Shown here: one piece after another, positions 8,511-17,002 of the stretch
Layout of the letters: every line of letters begins with the position of its first letter
Numbering within the stretch: the first letter of the stretch is position 1
Assembly: GCA_964345395.1 (NCBI GenBank)
Contig: CAYFRA010000003.1
Coordinates: forward strand, 1-64,000
Length of the DNA: 64,000 nucleotides
Source of the DNA: UPXZ01 sp964345395
GTDB taxonomy: Bacteria; Bacteroidota; Bacteroidia; Bacteroidales; Paludibacteraceae
Direction of reading: 5' to 3'
Position numbers and translations under genes: made by a program
The notes under the pieces: generated by a model
What the model saw: the letters and a program-made list of their open reading frames with translations, nothing else
Databases searched by the model: none
Told to the model about the DNA's origin: nothing

Positions 8511-9530
8511 ATGGGATTATTTTCTTTTACACAAGAAATAGCAATGGACCTTGGCACAGCCAACACCATTATCTTGCACAATGACAAGGTGGTAGTGAAT
8601 GAACCATCGGTAGTTGCTTTGGATAGACGAACAGACAAACTTATAGCGATAGGACATCAAGCAAGATTGATGCAAGGCAAAGAAAATGAGGGAATTAGAA
8701 CAGTTCGCCCACTGAGAGATGGCGTAATTGCTGACTTCCATGCTTGCGAAATGATGATGCGTGGTTTGATAAAAAAAATACCAAGCAAAAACAGACTTTT
8801 TTCACCAACCTTAAAGATGGTTATTTGCATCCCATCTGGTAGCACAGAGGTTGAGATACGTGCAGTCAGAGATTCAGCAGAGCACGCTGGAGCCAGAGAA
8901 ACTTATATGATTTTCGAACCGATGGCGGCAGCTATTGGTATCGGTATAGATGTAAGTGCTCCAAATGGCTGTATGATTGTGGATATAGGTGGAGGTACAA
9001 CAGAGATTGCTGTGATTTCACTTGGAGGTATCGTATCAAACAAGTCGATACGAATTGCTGGTGATGATTTGACATCTGATATTATGGAGTATATGGGTAG
9101 AATGCACAATATCAAAGTAGGTGAACGCACTGCCGAACAAATTAAAATCCAAGTTGGTTCAGCTTTAACTGATTTAGAAGATGCACCAGAAGATTTCGTG
9201 GTTCACGGACCGAATAGAATGACAGCATTACCGATGGAAGTGCCTGTTTCATATCAAGAAGTAGCTCATTGTTTAGAGAAATCTGTTGCAAAAATCGAAA
9301 TAGCTATCTTAAGTGCCTTAGAACAAACCCCCCCCGAGTTATATGCCGATATTGTAAAAGAGGGTATTTATTTAGCAGGTGGTGGAGCTCAATTGAGAGG
9401 CTTGGACAAGAGACTATCTGATAAATTAGGTATCAAATTTCATGTAGCTGAAGAGCCACTTCATGCTGTTGCACGGGGTACTGCTATTGCTTTGAAAAAT
9501 GTAGAAAAATATCCATTTCTTCTTCGTTAA
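8511..9530 (+). CDS. mreB: Rod shape-determining actin homologue MreB
   Basis: 339 aa, full family length. Actin-type ATPase motifs are visible: phosphate 1 loop AMDLGTANTII, phosphate 2 region MIVDIGGGTTEIAVISLGG and adenosine motif GIYLAGGGAQLRGL. MreB filaments on the inner face of the membrane orient the elongasome made by the next four genes. The start ATG gives the amphipathic N-terminus MGLFSFTQEIAMDLGT. It is the first gene of mreBCD-mrdA-rodA. Confidence 0.97.
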   Translation: MGLFSFTQEIAMDLGTANTIILHNDKVVVNEPSVVALDRRTDKLIAIGHQARLMQGKENEGIRTVRPLRDGVIADFHACEMMMRGLIKKIPSKNRLFSPTLKMVICIPSGSTEVEIRAVRDSAEHAGARETYMIFEPMAAAIGIGIDVSAPNGCMIVDIGGGTTEIAVISLGGIVSNKSIRIAGDDLTSDIMEYMGRMHNIKVGERTAEQIKIQVGSALTDLEDAPEDFVVHGPNRMTALPMEVPVSYQEVAHCLEKSVAKIEIAILSALEQTPPELYADIVKEGIYLAGGGAQLRGLDKRLSDKLGIKFHVAEEPLHAVARGTAIALKNVEKYPFLLR

Positions 9531-9568
9531 TTATTATTGAATTATATTTCTTAAACTTTACAATAAAA

Positions 9569-9605
9569 AATCCTCTATTTCACCAAGCAAGTGGCTTAGA
9601 GGATT
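9569..9605 (+). promoter_or_regulatory. Hairpin between mreB and mreC
   Basis: Inverted repeat AATCCTCTA (9569-9577) / TAGAGGATT (9597-9605), 9 bp perfect, with CCA/TGG pairing possible inside the loop. No T-run follows (TCTATTTAGTTTG). It ends 9 nt before the TTG start of mreC. It could be an intercistronic stabiliser, a weak attenuator or a translational control element. Confidence 0.55.
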
Positions 9606-9614
9606 CTATTTAGT

Positions 9615-10454
9615 TTGAAAAACCTATTAGACTTTCTCGCTCGATATAGCATTGTGTTTCTTTTTATTTTTTTAGAAACCATTGCTATAACTATGGTAAT
9701 TCGGAATAGCAGTTACCAAAGAAGCATTTTTTTGTCTTCTATCAATTTGGTATCAGGCAAAATACTGGAAACATCAGGCAAAATGGTTGAGTTTTTCAAG
9801 CTCTCCGAAACAAACAAAAATCTCAATATTGAAAACACACAGTTGATAAATCGAGTAACAGAACTGGAAAATCAACTTTCGACTTTAACGGACACAATTA
9901 AACCCAAAGGACAACGATTGATTAGTTTTACTTCGCCCGAAAAAGAACATACCTACATTCCCGCTAAAGTAATACGCATATCTATCAATCAAAATCAAAA
10001 TTTCATTACATTAAACAAAGGGGCAAAAGATGGGATAAAAGAGGATATGGGTGTGGTATCAGACCAAGGTTTAGTGGGTATTGTTGAGAAAGTATCTACA
10101 CACTTTTCTAAAGTAATTCCTGTAATTAATCCTAAACTGACCATTATTGCTAAATTCAAAAAAAACAATCATTTTGGGTCGATGCTATGGGATGGTGAAG
10201 ATTATAAATACACAAAGCTAAATGATATAGCTCGACACATCAAGTTTAGTCTTGGTGACACTATCGTTACTGGTGGTTTCAAAACATTCCCTGAAGGTGT
10301 TATAATTGGTACTGTTGATAACTTTGAATTGAGAGATAGTGAATCCTATTACAACATTGATGTGAAATTAGGTGTAGATTTCAAATCACTTACTTATGTA
10401 AAAGTGATAGATTACAAAAACTACAATGAGCAAAAAGAGTTAGAAGAAGAGTAA
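9615..10454 (+). CDS. mreC: Rod shape-determining protein MreC (TTG start)
   Basis: 279 aa bitopic inner-membrane protein that scaffolds the elongasome. One N-terminal membrane segment (about residues 10-28, SIVFLFIFLETIAITMV) is followed by a coiled coil (about 60-95) and the MreC beta-domain (GAKDGIKEDMGVVSDQGLVG). The first possible start is TTG at 9615; the next Met lies inside the membrane helix, and an in-frame TAG lies at 9597. A TTG start therefore seems required. It follows mreB after an 84-nt gap that holds a hairpin. Confidence 0.92.
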   Translation: MKNLLDFLARYSIVFLFIFLETIAITMVIRNSSYQRSIFLSSINLVSGKILETSGKMVEFFKLSETNKNLNIENTQLINRVTELENQLSTLTDTIKPKGQRLISFTSPEKEHTYIPAKVIRISINQNQNFITLNKGAKDGIKEDMGVVSDQGLVGIVEKVSTHFSKVIPVINPKLTIIAKFKKNNHFGSMLWDGEDYKYTKLNDIARHIKFSLGDTIVTGGFKTFPEGVIIGTVDNFELRDSESYYNIDVKLGVDFKSLTYVKVIDYKNYNEQKELEEE

Positions 10455-10467
10455 AATCAGCAGATAT

Positions 10468-10971
10468 ATGCATATTGTCATTCAAAATATTATCCGTTTT
10501 ATCCTATTGGTACTACTTCAAGTTTTACTGTTAGATAATATCCAATTTATGGGATATATTGTGCCGATGGTTTATATTCTATTTATATTGCTGCTGCCCC
10601 TAAGCTCTCCACGTTGGCTAACTTTGTTGTTGGCTTTTGCTATGGGCTTGATTATTGACTCATTTAACAACACACCCGGTATGCACACCTCAGCTGTTGT
10701 TCTTATGGCTTTTTTGCGTGACCCTATACTTCAACTTTTTGTTTCTTATGATGAAGTGACAAAGATGACACCTTCTTTTACAACTTTGGGATTTTCAACT
10801 TTTTCAAAATATCTGATTATATTAGTTGTTGTTCATCACATTTCTCTCTTTATTATAGATGCTTTTTCGTTTTATAATATTTCAATTCTGGTTCCTAAGC
10901 TTATTATCAGTATATTTGTAAACTTGGTATTAATATTTACAATTAGCAGTTTTAGTTTTCTTAAAAAATAG
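10468..10971 (+). CDS. mreD: Rod shape-determining protein MreD
   Basis: 167 aa, almost entirely hydrophobic with about five membrane segments, as expected for MreD. Conserved-looking features are LLQVLLLDNIQFMGYIVPMVYI and the DSFNNTPGMHTSA stretch after the second helix. It works with MreC as part of the elongasome. The stop codon TAG is immediately followed by the ATG of mrdA, so the two are translationally coupled. Confidence 0.9.
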   Translation: MHIVIQNIIRFILLVLLQVLLLDNIQFMGYIVPMVYILFILLLPLSSPRWLTLLLAFAMGLIIDSFNNTPGMHTSAVVLMAFLRDPILQLFVSYDEVTKMTPSFTTLGFSTFSKYLIILVVVHHISLFIIDAFSFYNISILVPKLIISIFVNLVLIFTISSFSFLKK

Positions 10972-12807
10972 ATGAATGACTATTTGAAAAATAGGAGCTA
11001 TGTCATCGCAACAATATTTATTGTAGTGATACTTATTTATATCTTACGGCTATTTTCATTACAGATTTTAGAAGATAAATATAAAAGAGGGGCTGAAAGC
11101 AATGCTTTTTTGAATAAAACTATATACCCTATCAGAGGTCTTATATACGACAGAAATGACTCGTTGTTGGTTTACAATAAGTTTGTTTATGACATAAACT
11201 TTATTCACCGTGAAATTAATGATTTAGACACCATCTCTTTTTGCAAAGATTTAGGTATAGATGTTGAGTACTTCAAAGACAAAATGAGTGAAGCTAAAAG
11301 TAAAATTGGATATTCTTCATTCCGTCCACAAGTTTTGTTGTCACAGTTAGAAATGGAGCAAGTGGCTACCATTCAACAATCGATGTATAAATATGCTGGA
11401 TTTTATGTTCAAACAAGAATACAGCGGGAGTATAGATATGATGCAGGGGGGCATGTTTTAGGTAGTTTTGGTGAGATTACTCAAAATATGATTGATAAGG
11501 ATGATTATTATGTACCGGGCGATTATGTGGGTAGAGATGGGATTGAATATACTTACGAAAAAGACCTTAGAGGGGTTAAAGGGGTTGAAGTGTTATTGAG
11601 AGATGCCCGTGGAATGATTCAGGGGAGTTATGCTAATGGCTCACATGACAAAGATCCGATAGCTGGTAGAGATTTGAAAACAACGATTGATATTCGTTTG
11701 CAAACTTTGGGTGAGGAGTTACTAAAAGGCAAAGTGGGAAGCGTGGTGGCAATAGAGCCTTCAACTGGCGAAATTTTGGCTATGGTTTCTAATCCAAGCT
11801 ATTCGCCATCATTGTTAGTTGGAAAATCAAGAGCGTCAAATTATGGTACCTTGCTCAACGACCCACTTAAACCACTTTATAATCGTGCAACACAAGCTAC
11901 TTATTCTCCTGGATCAACGTTCAAGATGTTTCAGGCGGCAGTAGGACTACATTTAGGGGGTATCACAGCTAACACCAGATTTTATTGCAACGGAACAGCC
12001 TCTTCGCCTATACGCTGTACTCATTATCATGGTTCATCTATTACACTACTCAATGCCATTGAACAATCTTGTAATCCATATTTTTGGCAAACATTTCGAT
12101 CTACAGTAGAAATAGATGGATATGGCGATGATCATATTAAGTATAAAAAATCATACGATGAGTGGCGTGAGGCTATGATGAGTTTTGGTTTTGGCAACAG
12201 ATTTACAGATGGTGATATTTATCAACAAAGTGCCGGATTAATACCGTCAGTAGAGTATTACGATAAGTTTCATGGTGCTACTGGTTGGCGGGCACTGACA
12301 ATCAGATCTTTATCAATTGGTCAAGGTGAAATTTTAGTAACACCCTTGCAATTGGCTAATGCAACTGCCGTAATAGCTAATAAAGGATACTACATTGCCC
12401 CACATCTCAATAAAGCTGACTCAATGTTAACTCATAGACATGAAACAGGAATAAAGAAAGAATACTTTGACATTATAGATGAAGGTATGTGGCGTGTAAA
12501 TGAATTTGGAACAGGGCGTAGATGGAAAATTCCAAATTTGGTGAGCTGTGGAAAAACAGGAACAGTTGAAAACAATAGAGGAAAAGATCATGCTTTCTAT
12601 ATTGGTTACGCACCGCGTGAAAATCCCCAAATTGTCATTGCTTGTGTCATTGAAAATGCTGGTTTTGGAGCAACTTGGGCTGCACCTGTAGCCAGTCTGA
12701 TGATGGAATACTACATCAAAGGAAAGATTGATGATTCAAGATTATATATTAAAGAAAATTATTCAAGATCGGTAACAAACCCAAATGCAAAACAATACAA
12801 AGATTAA
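10972..12807 (+). CDS. mrdA: Penicillin-binding protein 2 (elongation transpeptidase)
   Basis: 611 aa class B PBP that cross-links new peptidoglycan along the side wall, with RodA as partner glycosyltransferase. One N-terminal membrane anchor (YVIATIFIVVILIYILRLF) is followed by the dimerisation/pedestal domain (IYPIRGLIYDRNDSLL, YVGRDGIEYTYEKDL) and the transpeptidase domain. Catalytic motifs are SxxK in YSPGSTFKMFQ, SxN in EQSCNPYFW and KTG in SCGKTGTVEN. The 3' end overlaps rodA by 23 nt, and the start abuts the mreD stop. Confidence 0.96.
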   Translation: MNDYLKNRSYVIATIFIVVILIYILRLFSLQILEDKYKRGAESNAFLNKTIYPIRGLIYDRNDSLLVYNKFVYDINFIHREINDLDTISFCKDLGIDVEYFKDKMSEAKSKIGYSSFRPQVLLSQLEMEQVATIQQSMYKYAGFYVQTRIQREYRYDAGGHVLGSFGEITQNMIDKDDYYVPGDYVGRDGIEYTYEKDLRGVKGVEVLLRDARGMIQGSYANGSHDKDPIAGRDLKTTIDIRLQTLGEELLKGKVGSVVAIEPSTGEILAMVSNPSYSPSLLVGKSRASNYGTLLNDPLKPLYNRATQATYSPGSTFKMFQAAVGLHLGGITANTRFYCNGTASSPIRCTHYHGSSITLLNAIEQSCNPYFWQTFRSTVEIDGYGDDHIKYKKSYDEWREAMMSFGFGNRFTDGDIYQQSAGLIPSVEYYDKFHGATGWRALTIRSLSIGQGEILVTPLQLANATAVIANKGYYIAPHLNKADSMLTHRHETGIKKEYFDIIDEGMWRVNEFGTGRRWKIPNLVSCGKTGTVENNRGKDHAFYIGYAPRENPQIVIACVIENAGFGATWAAPVASLMMEYYIKGKIDDSRLYIKENYSRSVTNPNAKQYKD

Positions 12808-14236
12808 ATTTTCAGTAGATAAATGGGTGCTCCTTATCTATTTGATTTTAGTTATATTTGGTTGGCTAAATATTTATGCTGCCAGCTACAACTTTGAAGA
12901 TGTTAGCTTTTTTGATTTCAATAATCGAGCGGGCAAACAGTTTGTTTGGGCTCTAACAGCATTTGGGATAGCTGGAATTGTATTGTTATTGGATTCCCGA
13001 TTTTTCAATTATTTTGCATACTTTTTTTATGCATTAGTAATTATATTACTTGTTGCTACTGTTTTTTTAGCCACTGAAATCAAAGGCTCTAAATCTTGGC
13101 TTACATTTGGGCCTATTAGCTTTCAACCTGCTGAATTGGCTAAAACAGCTACGGCTTTAGTTGTAGCAAAATATATGAGCTCCTACAATTTCAAACTCAA
13201 ATCTTTTCGAGATTATATTCCTGTTTTACTTTTTGTACTCGTTCCATTTATCATCATCATTTTTCAGAAAGAAACAGGAGGAGCCTTGGTCCTGCTATCA
13301 TTTGTTTTGGTTTTATATCGCGAAGGAATGAGTGGTTTGATACTTCTGTTGGGTTCATTTGCTGTTTTAATTTTCATAGTTGCCATCAAATATAGCGAAA
13401 CACTAATCGTACAAAACAACCCTTCGAGTGTGGGTATGGTAGTAGCAATGGCAATTATTCTATTTGCTCAGATTGCATATGTGTTTTTTTATGACAAACG
13501 AAAAAAGGAGGCTCTTTATCTTTTTTTATCAATTTTGGTTGTGGCTTTGATATCATACATAATCAACTTATTTACGCTTGTCAATTTTGAATATGTAGCA
13601 ATAGGTACATCAATAGCTACAGCTTTATTTTGGATTATTATTTCTCGTATAAAAAGAGCAAAAAAACTTTTATTTTTATCATTTTTGACATTAGGTTTTG
13701 TAGCTTTTACTTTCTCAGCCGATTATATATTTGAGGACGTATTAGAAAATCATCAACGAGTGCGGATTAAAGTGCTATTGGGAATGGAACAAGACTTGAA
13801 AGGAGGCGGTTACAATGTCAATCAATCAAAAATAGCAATTGGAGCAGGAGGATTAATGGGCAAAGGCTATTTGAATGGAACTCAAACTAAACTAAAATAT
13901 GTGCCAGAACAAGATACCGATTTTATTTTTTGCACCGTAGGTGAAGAGTGGGGATTTGTAGGTTCTACAGTTTTAATTTCTCTATATCTAATTTTGCTAT
14001 TGCGAATAATAATCTTGGCTGAAAAGCAAAAGTACGATTTTAGCAGGATATATGGATATGGCGTAGCTAGTATTCTGTTTTTTCATATTATGGTAAATAT
14101 TGGCATGGTCATTGGATTGATGCCCGTGATTGGTATTCCGCTACCTTTTCTAAGCTACGGAGGCTCTTCCCTATGGAGCTTTACCTTGTTGTTGTTTATT
14201 TTCCTGCGTTTAGATGCTACAAGGATGAGATATTGA
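12785..14236 (+). CDS. rodA: Rod shape-determining SEDS glycosyltransferase RodA
   Basis: 483 aa polytopic protein of the SEDS family, the peptidoglycan polymerase of the elongasome. Family signatures are GSKSWLTFGPISFQPAELAK in the N-terminal half, DTDFIFCTVGEEWGF, and the C-terminal IPLPFLSYGGSSLWS. It is longer than the E. coli protein (about 370 aa) because of an added membrane stretch in the middle (about residues 210-300), which I believe is common in Bacteroidota. It overlaps mrdA and is the last gene of the cluster. Confidence 0.95.
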   Translation: MQNNTKIKFSVDKWVLLIYLILVIFGWLNIYAASYNFEDVSFFDFNNRAGKQFVWALTAFGIAGIVLLLDSRFFNYFAYFFYALVIILLVATVFLATEIKGSKSWLTFGPISFQPAELAKTATALVVAKYMSSYNFKLKSFRDYIPVLLFVLVPFIIIIFQKETGGALVLLSFVLVLYREGMSGLILLLGSFAVLIFIVAIKYSETLIVQNNPSSVGMVVAMAIILFAQIAYVFFYDKRKKEALYLFLSILVVALISYIINLFTLVNFEYVAIGTSIATALFWIIISRIKRAKKLLFLSFLTLGFVAFTFSADYIFEDVLENHQRVRIKVLLGMEQDLKGGGYNVNQSKIAIGAGGLMGKGYLNGTQTKLKYVPEQDTDFIFCTVGEEWGFVGSTVLISLYLILLLRIIILAEKQKYDFSRIYGYGVASILFFHIMVNIGMVIGLMPVIGIPLPFLSYGGSSLWSFTLLLFIFLRLDATRMRY

Positions 14237-14360
14237 TACATCCTCTTTTTCTCTTAAAAACAATTACTAATTCTATTTGTTAATAACACAGATAATCATA
14301 GTGGCACGATGTTTGATAACATCAAGGGTAGTATATTCAAAAAATTAAACAATAAAAAAA

Positions 14361-15118
14361 ATGAAGACAATAAAAAAAGTTACGCTATTAATGTTAGCGT
14401 TGTTTATTTCAGTAGGTGTATCAAATGCACAAGTAGGTATTCAAGCAGGATATAGTATGTCTAAACCAGCTGGCTCAAATGTCAGCTTAAATGGTTTTCA
14501 CGCCGGTTTAACTGCCGATTTAGCAATTCAAGGTCCAATTGGGTTAGAGTACGGATTACTTTACAATTATTTAACAACAAGCAAAAATTATATGGGTTTG
14601 GTTGATGCGACAACTACTGCACATAGGATTGATGTACCGTTTAGAGTTNNNNNNNNNNNNNNNNNNNNNNNNNNNNNNNNNNNNNNNNNNNNNNNNNNNN
14701 NNNNNNNNNNNNNNNNNNNNNNNNNNNNNNNNNNNNNNNNNNNNNNNNGGGTTTGGTTGATGCGACAACTACTGCACATAGGATTGATGTACCGTTTAGA
14801 GTTTCTGCTGGTTTTCCCTTAGCAAACAACATTAATTTATCTCTATTTGCTGGCCCAAACTTCAATTTTGGGATATCACAAGTATCAGTCGCTAAAACGG
14901 GACTTGGAAACTTGACTAGTGAAAATATCTATTCAAAGAAATATAATGATGGCAAACTTTACTCACCATTCGATTTACAAATAGGTGGTGGTGCTGGTTT
15001 AGATTTTGGCAATATTGGACTTCGCGTAAGCTACGACTTGGGTTTACTTGATAGAGATAACTCAAACTCAGAGTGGAAAAACGATGATTTCAAAGTAGGT
15101 ATTGTTTACTCTTTCTAA
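14361..15118 (+). CDS. Outer-membrane beta-barrel protein, paralogue 1 (interrupted by a false gap)
   Basis: The signal peptide ends VSNA|QVGIQ. The rest alternates short beta strands typical of the Bacteroidota porin-family small barrels and ends in IVYSF, an aromatic C-terminus suited to BAM. The N block at 14649-14748 interrupts it, but both flanks carry the same 55-bp sequence. Collapsing the copies joins DVPFRV to SAGFPL in frame and gives an intact 200-aa protein. That is close to its 202-aa neighbour at 15170, which reads DVPFRVNAGFPL at the same point. Ligand and role are unknown. Confidence 0.88.
14649..14748. other. Assembly gap of 100 N, probably spurious
   Basis: The 55 bases before the Ns (14594-14648) equal the 55 bases after them (14749-14803). 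This is the signature of two contigs overlapping by one k-mer that were scaffolded instead of merged. The true missing length is probably zero or negative. Confidence 0.9.
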
Positions 15119-15169
15119 AACAGAAAATATTGAATTTTAGTTATTATATAAACTAAAAATTATTGAAAA

Positions 15170-15778
15170 ATGAGAACGTTGAAAAAAGTTTCGCTACTTG
15201 TAGTAGCTCTATTATTTACATTTGGGATTTCAAACGCACAAGTAGGCATTCAAGCTGGTGTTGGTACTTCAAAAACAAGCACATTTGACAAGGCTGTTAA
15301 AGGTTTCCACGTAGGACCAACTTACAATATGACTATTCAGGGTCCTGTAAGTTTGGAGTATGCATTGCTATATAATTATCTTGTAACAAATGATGATTAT
15401 GCAAGTATTACAGAGTCAAATATTACTGCACACAGATTAGATGTTCCTTTCAGAGTTAATGCTGGTTTCCCATTAGGAAGCAGTGTTAAACTTTACATCT
15501 TTGCTGGCCCTAATTTCAACTTTGGATTGAAAGAGTCAAGAAAAGGTGGTTATTGGGGGGGTAGCGGACAGCACGATAATATTTATGACATCAAAGAAGC
15601 TAATGGAAAACATCTATATTCAAGATTTGACTTACAAATTGGTGGTGGTGCAGGACTTGAGTTTGGAAAAGTGGGTTTGAGAGCAAGCTATGATTTAGGT
15701 CTATTAGACAGAGATAATCGCGATAGCTATGAGTGGAAAAATGATGATTTGAAATTAAGCCTTACTGTAAAATTCTAA
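15170..15778 (+). CDS. Outer-membrane beta-barrel protein, paralogue 2
   Basis: 202 aa, clearly homologous over its full length to the gene directly upstream. Shared landmarks are the leader KKVSLLVVALLFTFGISNA|Q, IQGPVSLEYALLYNYL, AHRLDVPFRV, FAGPNFNFG, LQIGGGAGLEFG and YDLGLLDRDN. The divergent parts are the loops, notably a glycine-rich insert KGGYWGGSGQ near residue 128, as expected for surface loops of a barrel. It is probably cotranscribed with paralogue 1 (51-nt gap). Function unknown; a small porin or adhesin-like barrel is plausible. Confidence 0.9.
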   Translation: MRTLKKVSLLVVALLFTFGISNAQVGIQAGVGTSKTSTFDKAVKGFHVGPTYNMTIQGPVSLEYALLYNYLVTNDDYASITESNITAHRLDVPFRVNAGFPLGSSVKLYIFAGPNFNFGLKESRKGGYWGGSGQHDNIYDIKEANGKHLYSRFDLQIGGGAGLEFGKVGLRASYDLGLLDRDNRDSYEWKNDDLKLSLTVKF

Positions 15779-15794
15779 TTGAATTTTAGTTTAT

Positions 15795-15841
15795 AAAAAA
15801 ACAAGGGTTAGAAGTTTTGAACTTTTAACCCTTGTTTTTTA
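15795..15841. terminator. Bidirectional terminator between barrel gene 2 and mnmA
   Basis: ACAAGGGTTA (15801-15810) pairs with TAACCCTTGT (15826-15835), flanked by an A-run on the left and a T-run on the right. It can therefore end the plus-strand barrel transcript and the convergent mnmA transcript. Confidence 0.8.
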
Positions 15842-16921
15842 TATGATTTCACCACTTCCTATACATATTTCAGAACTGGCATCATATATAACTCCAAATT
15901 GCCCAGCAGCAATGCCTTGTAGTTTACTCTCTGACAGCACTTTGTAGCCAAGCTTTGTTTTCTGAATAGTACCTTTCGTAAATTCGGGAGTATGCCTTAT
16001 TTTGAAGGTAATCTCAATTGGTTCACTTATATTTTCCCAAGGATCATCAGTAATAAAATTAAAATCTTTTAACTCAAATATCTTACCATATTGTGTTTCT
16101 ACATTATAACCCTTTGAAGCGTAAATTATATTTGCCGAAATATCTTTTTTCACCACATACCAAGGGCCACCAGAAATACCTAAACCCTTACGTTGTCCTA
16201 CTGTATGAAACCAATAAGCTTTATGTTCGCCTATTATTTTACCTGTTTCATATTCTACTACCGGACCAGGTTTATCACCCAAATATCGGCGAATAAAATC
16301 ATTGTAATTTACTTTGCCCAAAAAACAGATACCTTGACTATCTTGGCGTGTGGCGGTTGGCAGTTTAACTTTTTCGGCCAACTCCCTTACCTCCTCTTTC
16401 ATCAAATTCCCAATAGGAAAAATCAGTTTTGAAACCTGCAAAGAGTTTATTTGTGCTAAAAAATCAGTTTGGTCTTTAACGGGGTCTTTGGCTGTTCCTA
16501 AATACGTTTTTCCGTTTTTCTCAACGGTTGTTGCGTAATGACCCGTTGCTATTTTGTCAAAATCTTTTCCGAAACGCTCATTAAAAACTCCAAATTTAAT
16601 CAGCTTATTGCACATCACATCAGGGTTTGGAGTTAAACCCAATTTCACTTTCTCAATAGTATAAGCCACTACATTATCCCAATAATCTTGGTGCAAATCA
16701 ACAATCTTCAGCTCGCAATTATATTTGTTGGCAATATAGCTTGCCATTTCAATATCCTCTTCGGTGCTACAATCAAGCAACTCATCATTCTCATCGCCTA
16801 TTTTGATATAAAAAAGAGTGGGTTTAAACCCCTCTTCTACAAGCTGATGAACAACCAAAGAGCTATCTACCCCACCTGATATCAAAACTGCTATTTTGGT
16901 ATCTTTATTCATATTAAGCAT
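15839..16921 (-). CDS. mnmA: tRNA-specific 2-thiouridylase
   Basis: 360 aa enzyme that thiolates U34 of tRNAs for Lys, Glu and Gln. The ATP pyrophosphatase P-loop is VLISGGVDSS near the N-terminus. The two catalytic cysteines are seen in NPDVMCNKLIKF and QGICFLGKVNYN, and the C-terminal beta-barrel domain ends IGSGEII. ATG codons at 16921 and 16912 are both possible starts; the longer one is given. mnmE, which acts on the same wobble uridine, is at 33.5-34.9 kb. Confidence 0.95.
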   Translation of the reverse strand: MLNMNKDTKIAVLISGGVDSSLVVHQLVEEGFKPTLFYIKIGDENDELLDCSTEEDIEMASYIANKYNCELKIVDLHQDYWDNVVAYTIEKVKLGLTPNPDVMCNKLIKFGVFNERFGKDFDKIATGHYATTVEKNGKTYLGTAKDPVKDQTDFLAQINSLQVSKLIFPIGNLMKEEVRELAEKVKLPTATRQDSQGICFLGKVNYNDFIRRYLGDKPGPVVEYETGKIIGEHKAYWFHTVGQRKGLGISGGPWYVVKKDISANIIYASKGYNVETQYGKIFELKDFNFITDDPWENISEPIEITFKIRHTPEFTKGTIQKTKLGYKVLSESKLQGIAAGQFGVIYDASSEICIGSGEII

Positions 16922-16947
16922 ATTTATTTCAAATGAAATTAGACAAA

Positions 16948-16982
16948 GAAAGGATTTTCTCTTGTTTTGAAAAAATCCTTTC
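16948..16982 (-). terminator. Terminator after glyS
   Basis: GAAAGGATTTT (16948-16958) pairs with AAAATCCTTTC (16972-16982), an 11-bp stem just past the glyS stop. On the minus strand it is followed by a short T-rich stretch (TTTGTC), so the U-tract is modest. Confidence 0.55.
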
Positions 16983-17002
16983 GTATAAAAATTTAAATTG
17001 AG

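Noticed and set aside
14594..14803. 55-bp direct repeats around the Ns as a biological repeat or attachment site
   Set aside because: The same exact length occurs at a second gap, and merging restores genes in both cases; this is an assembly artefact.
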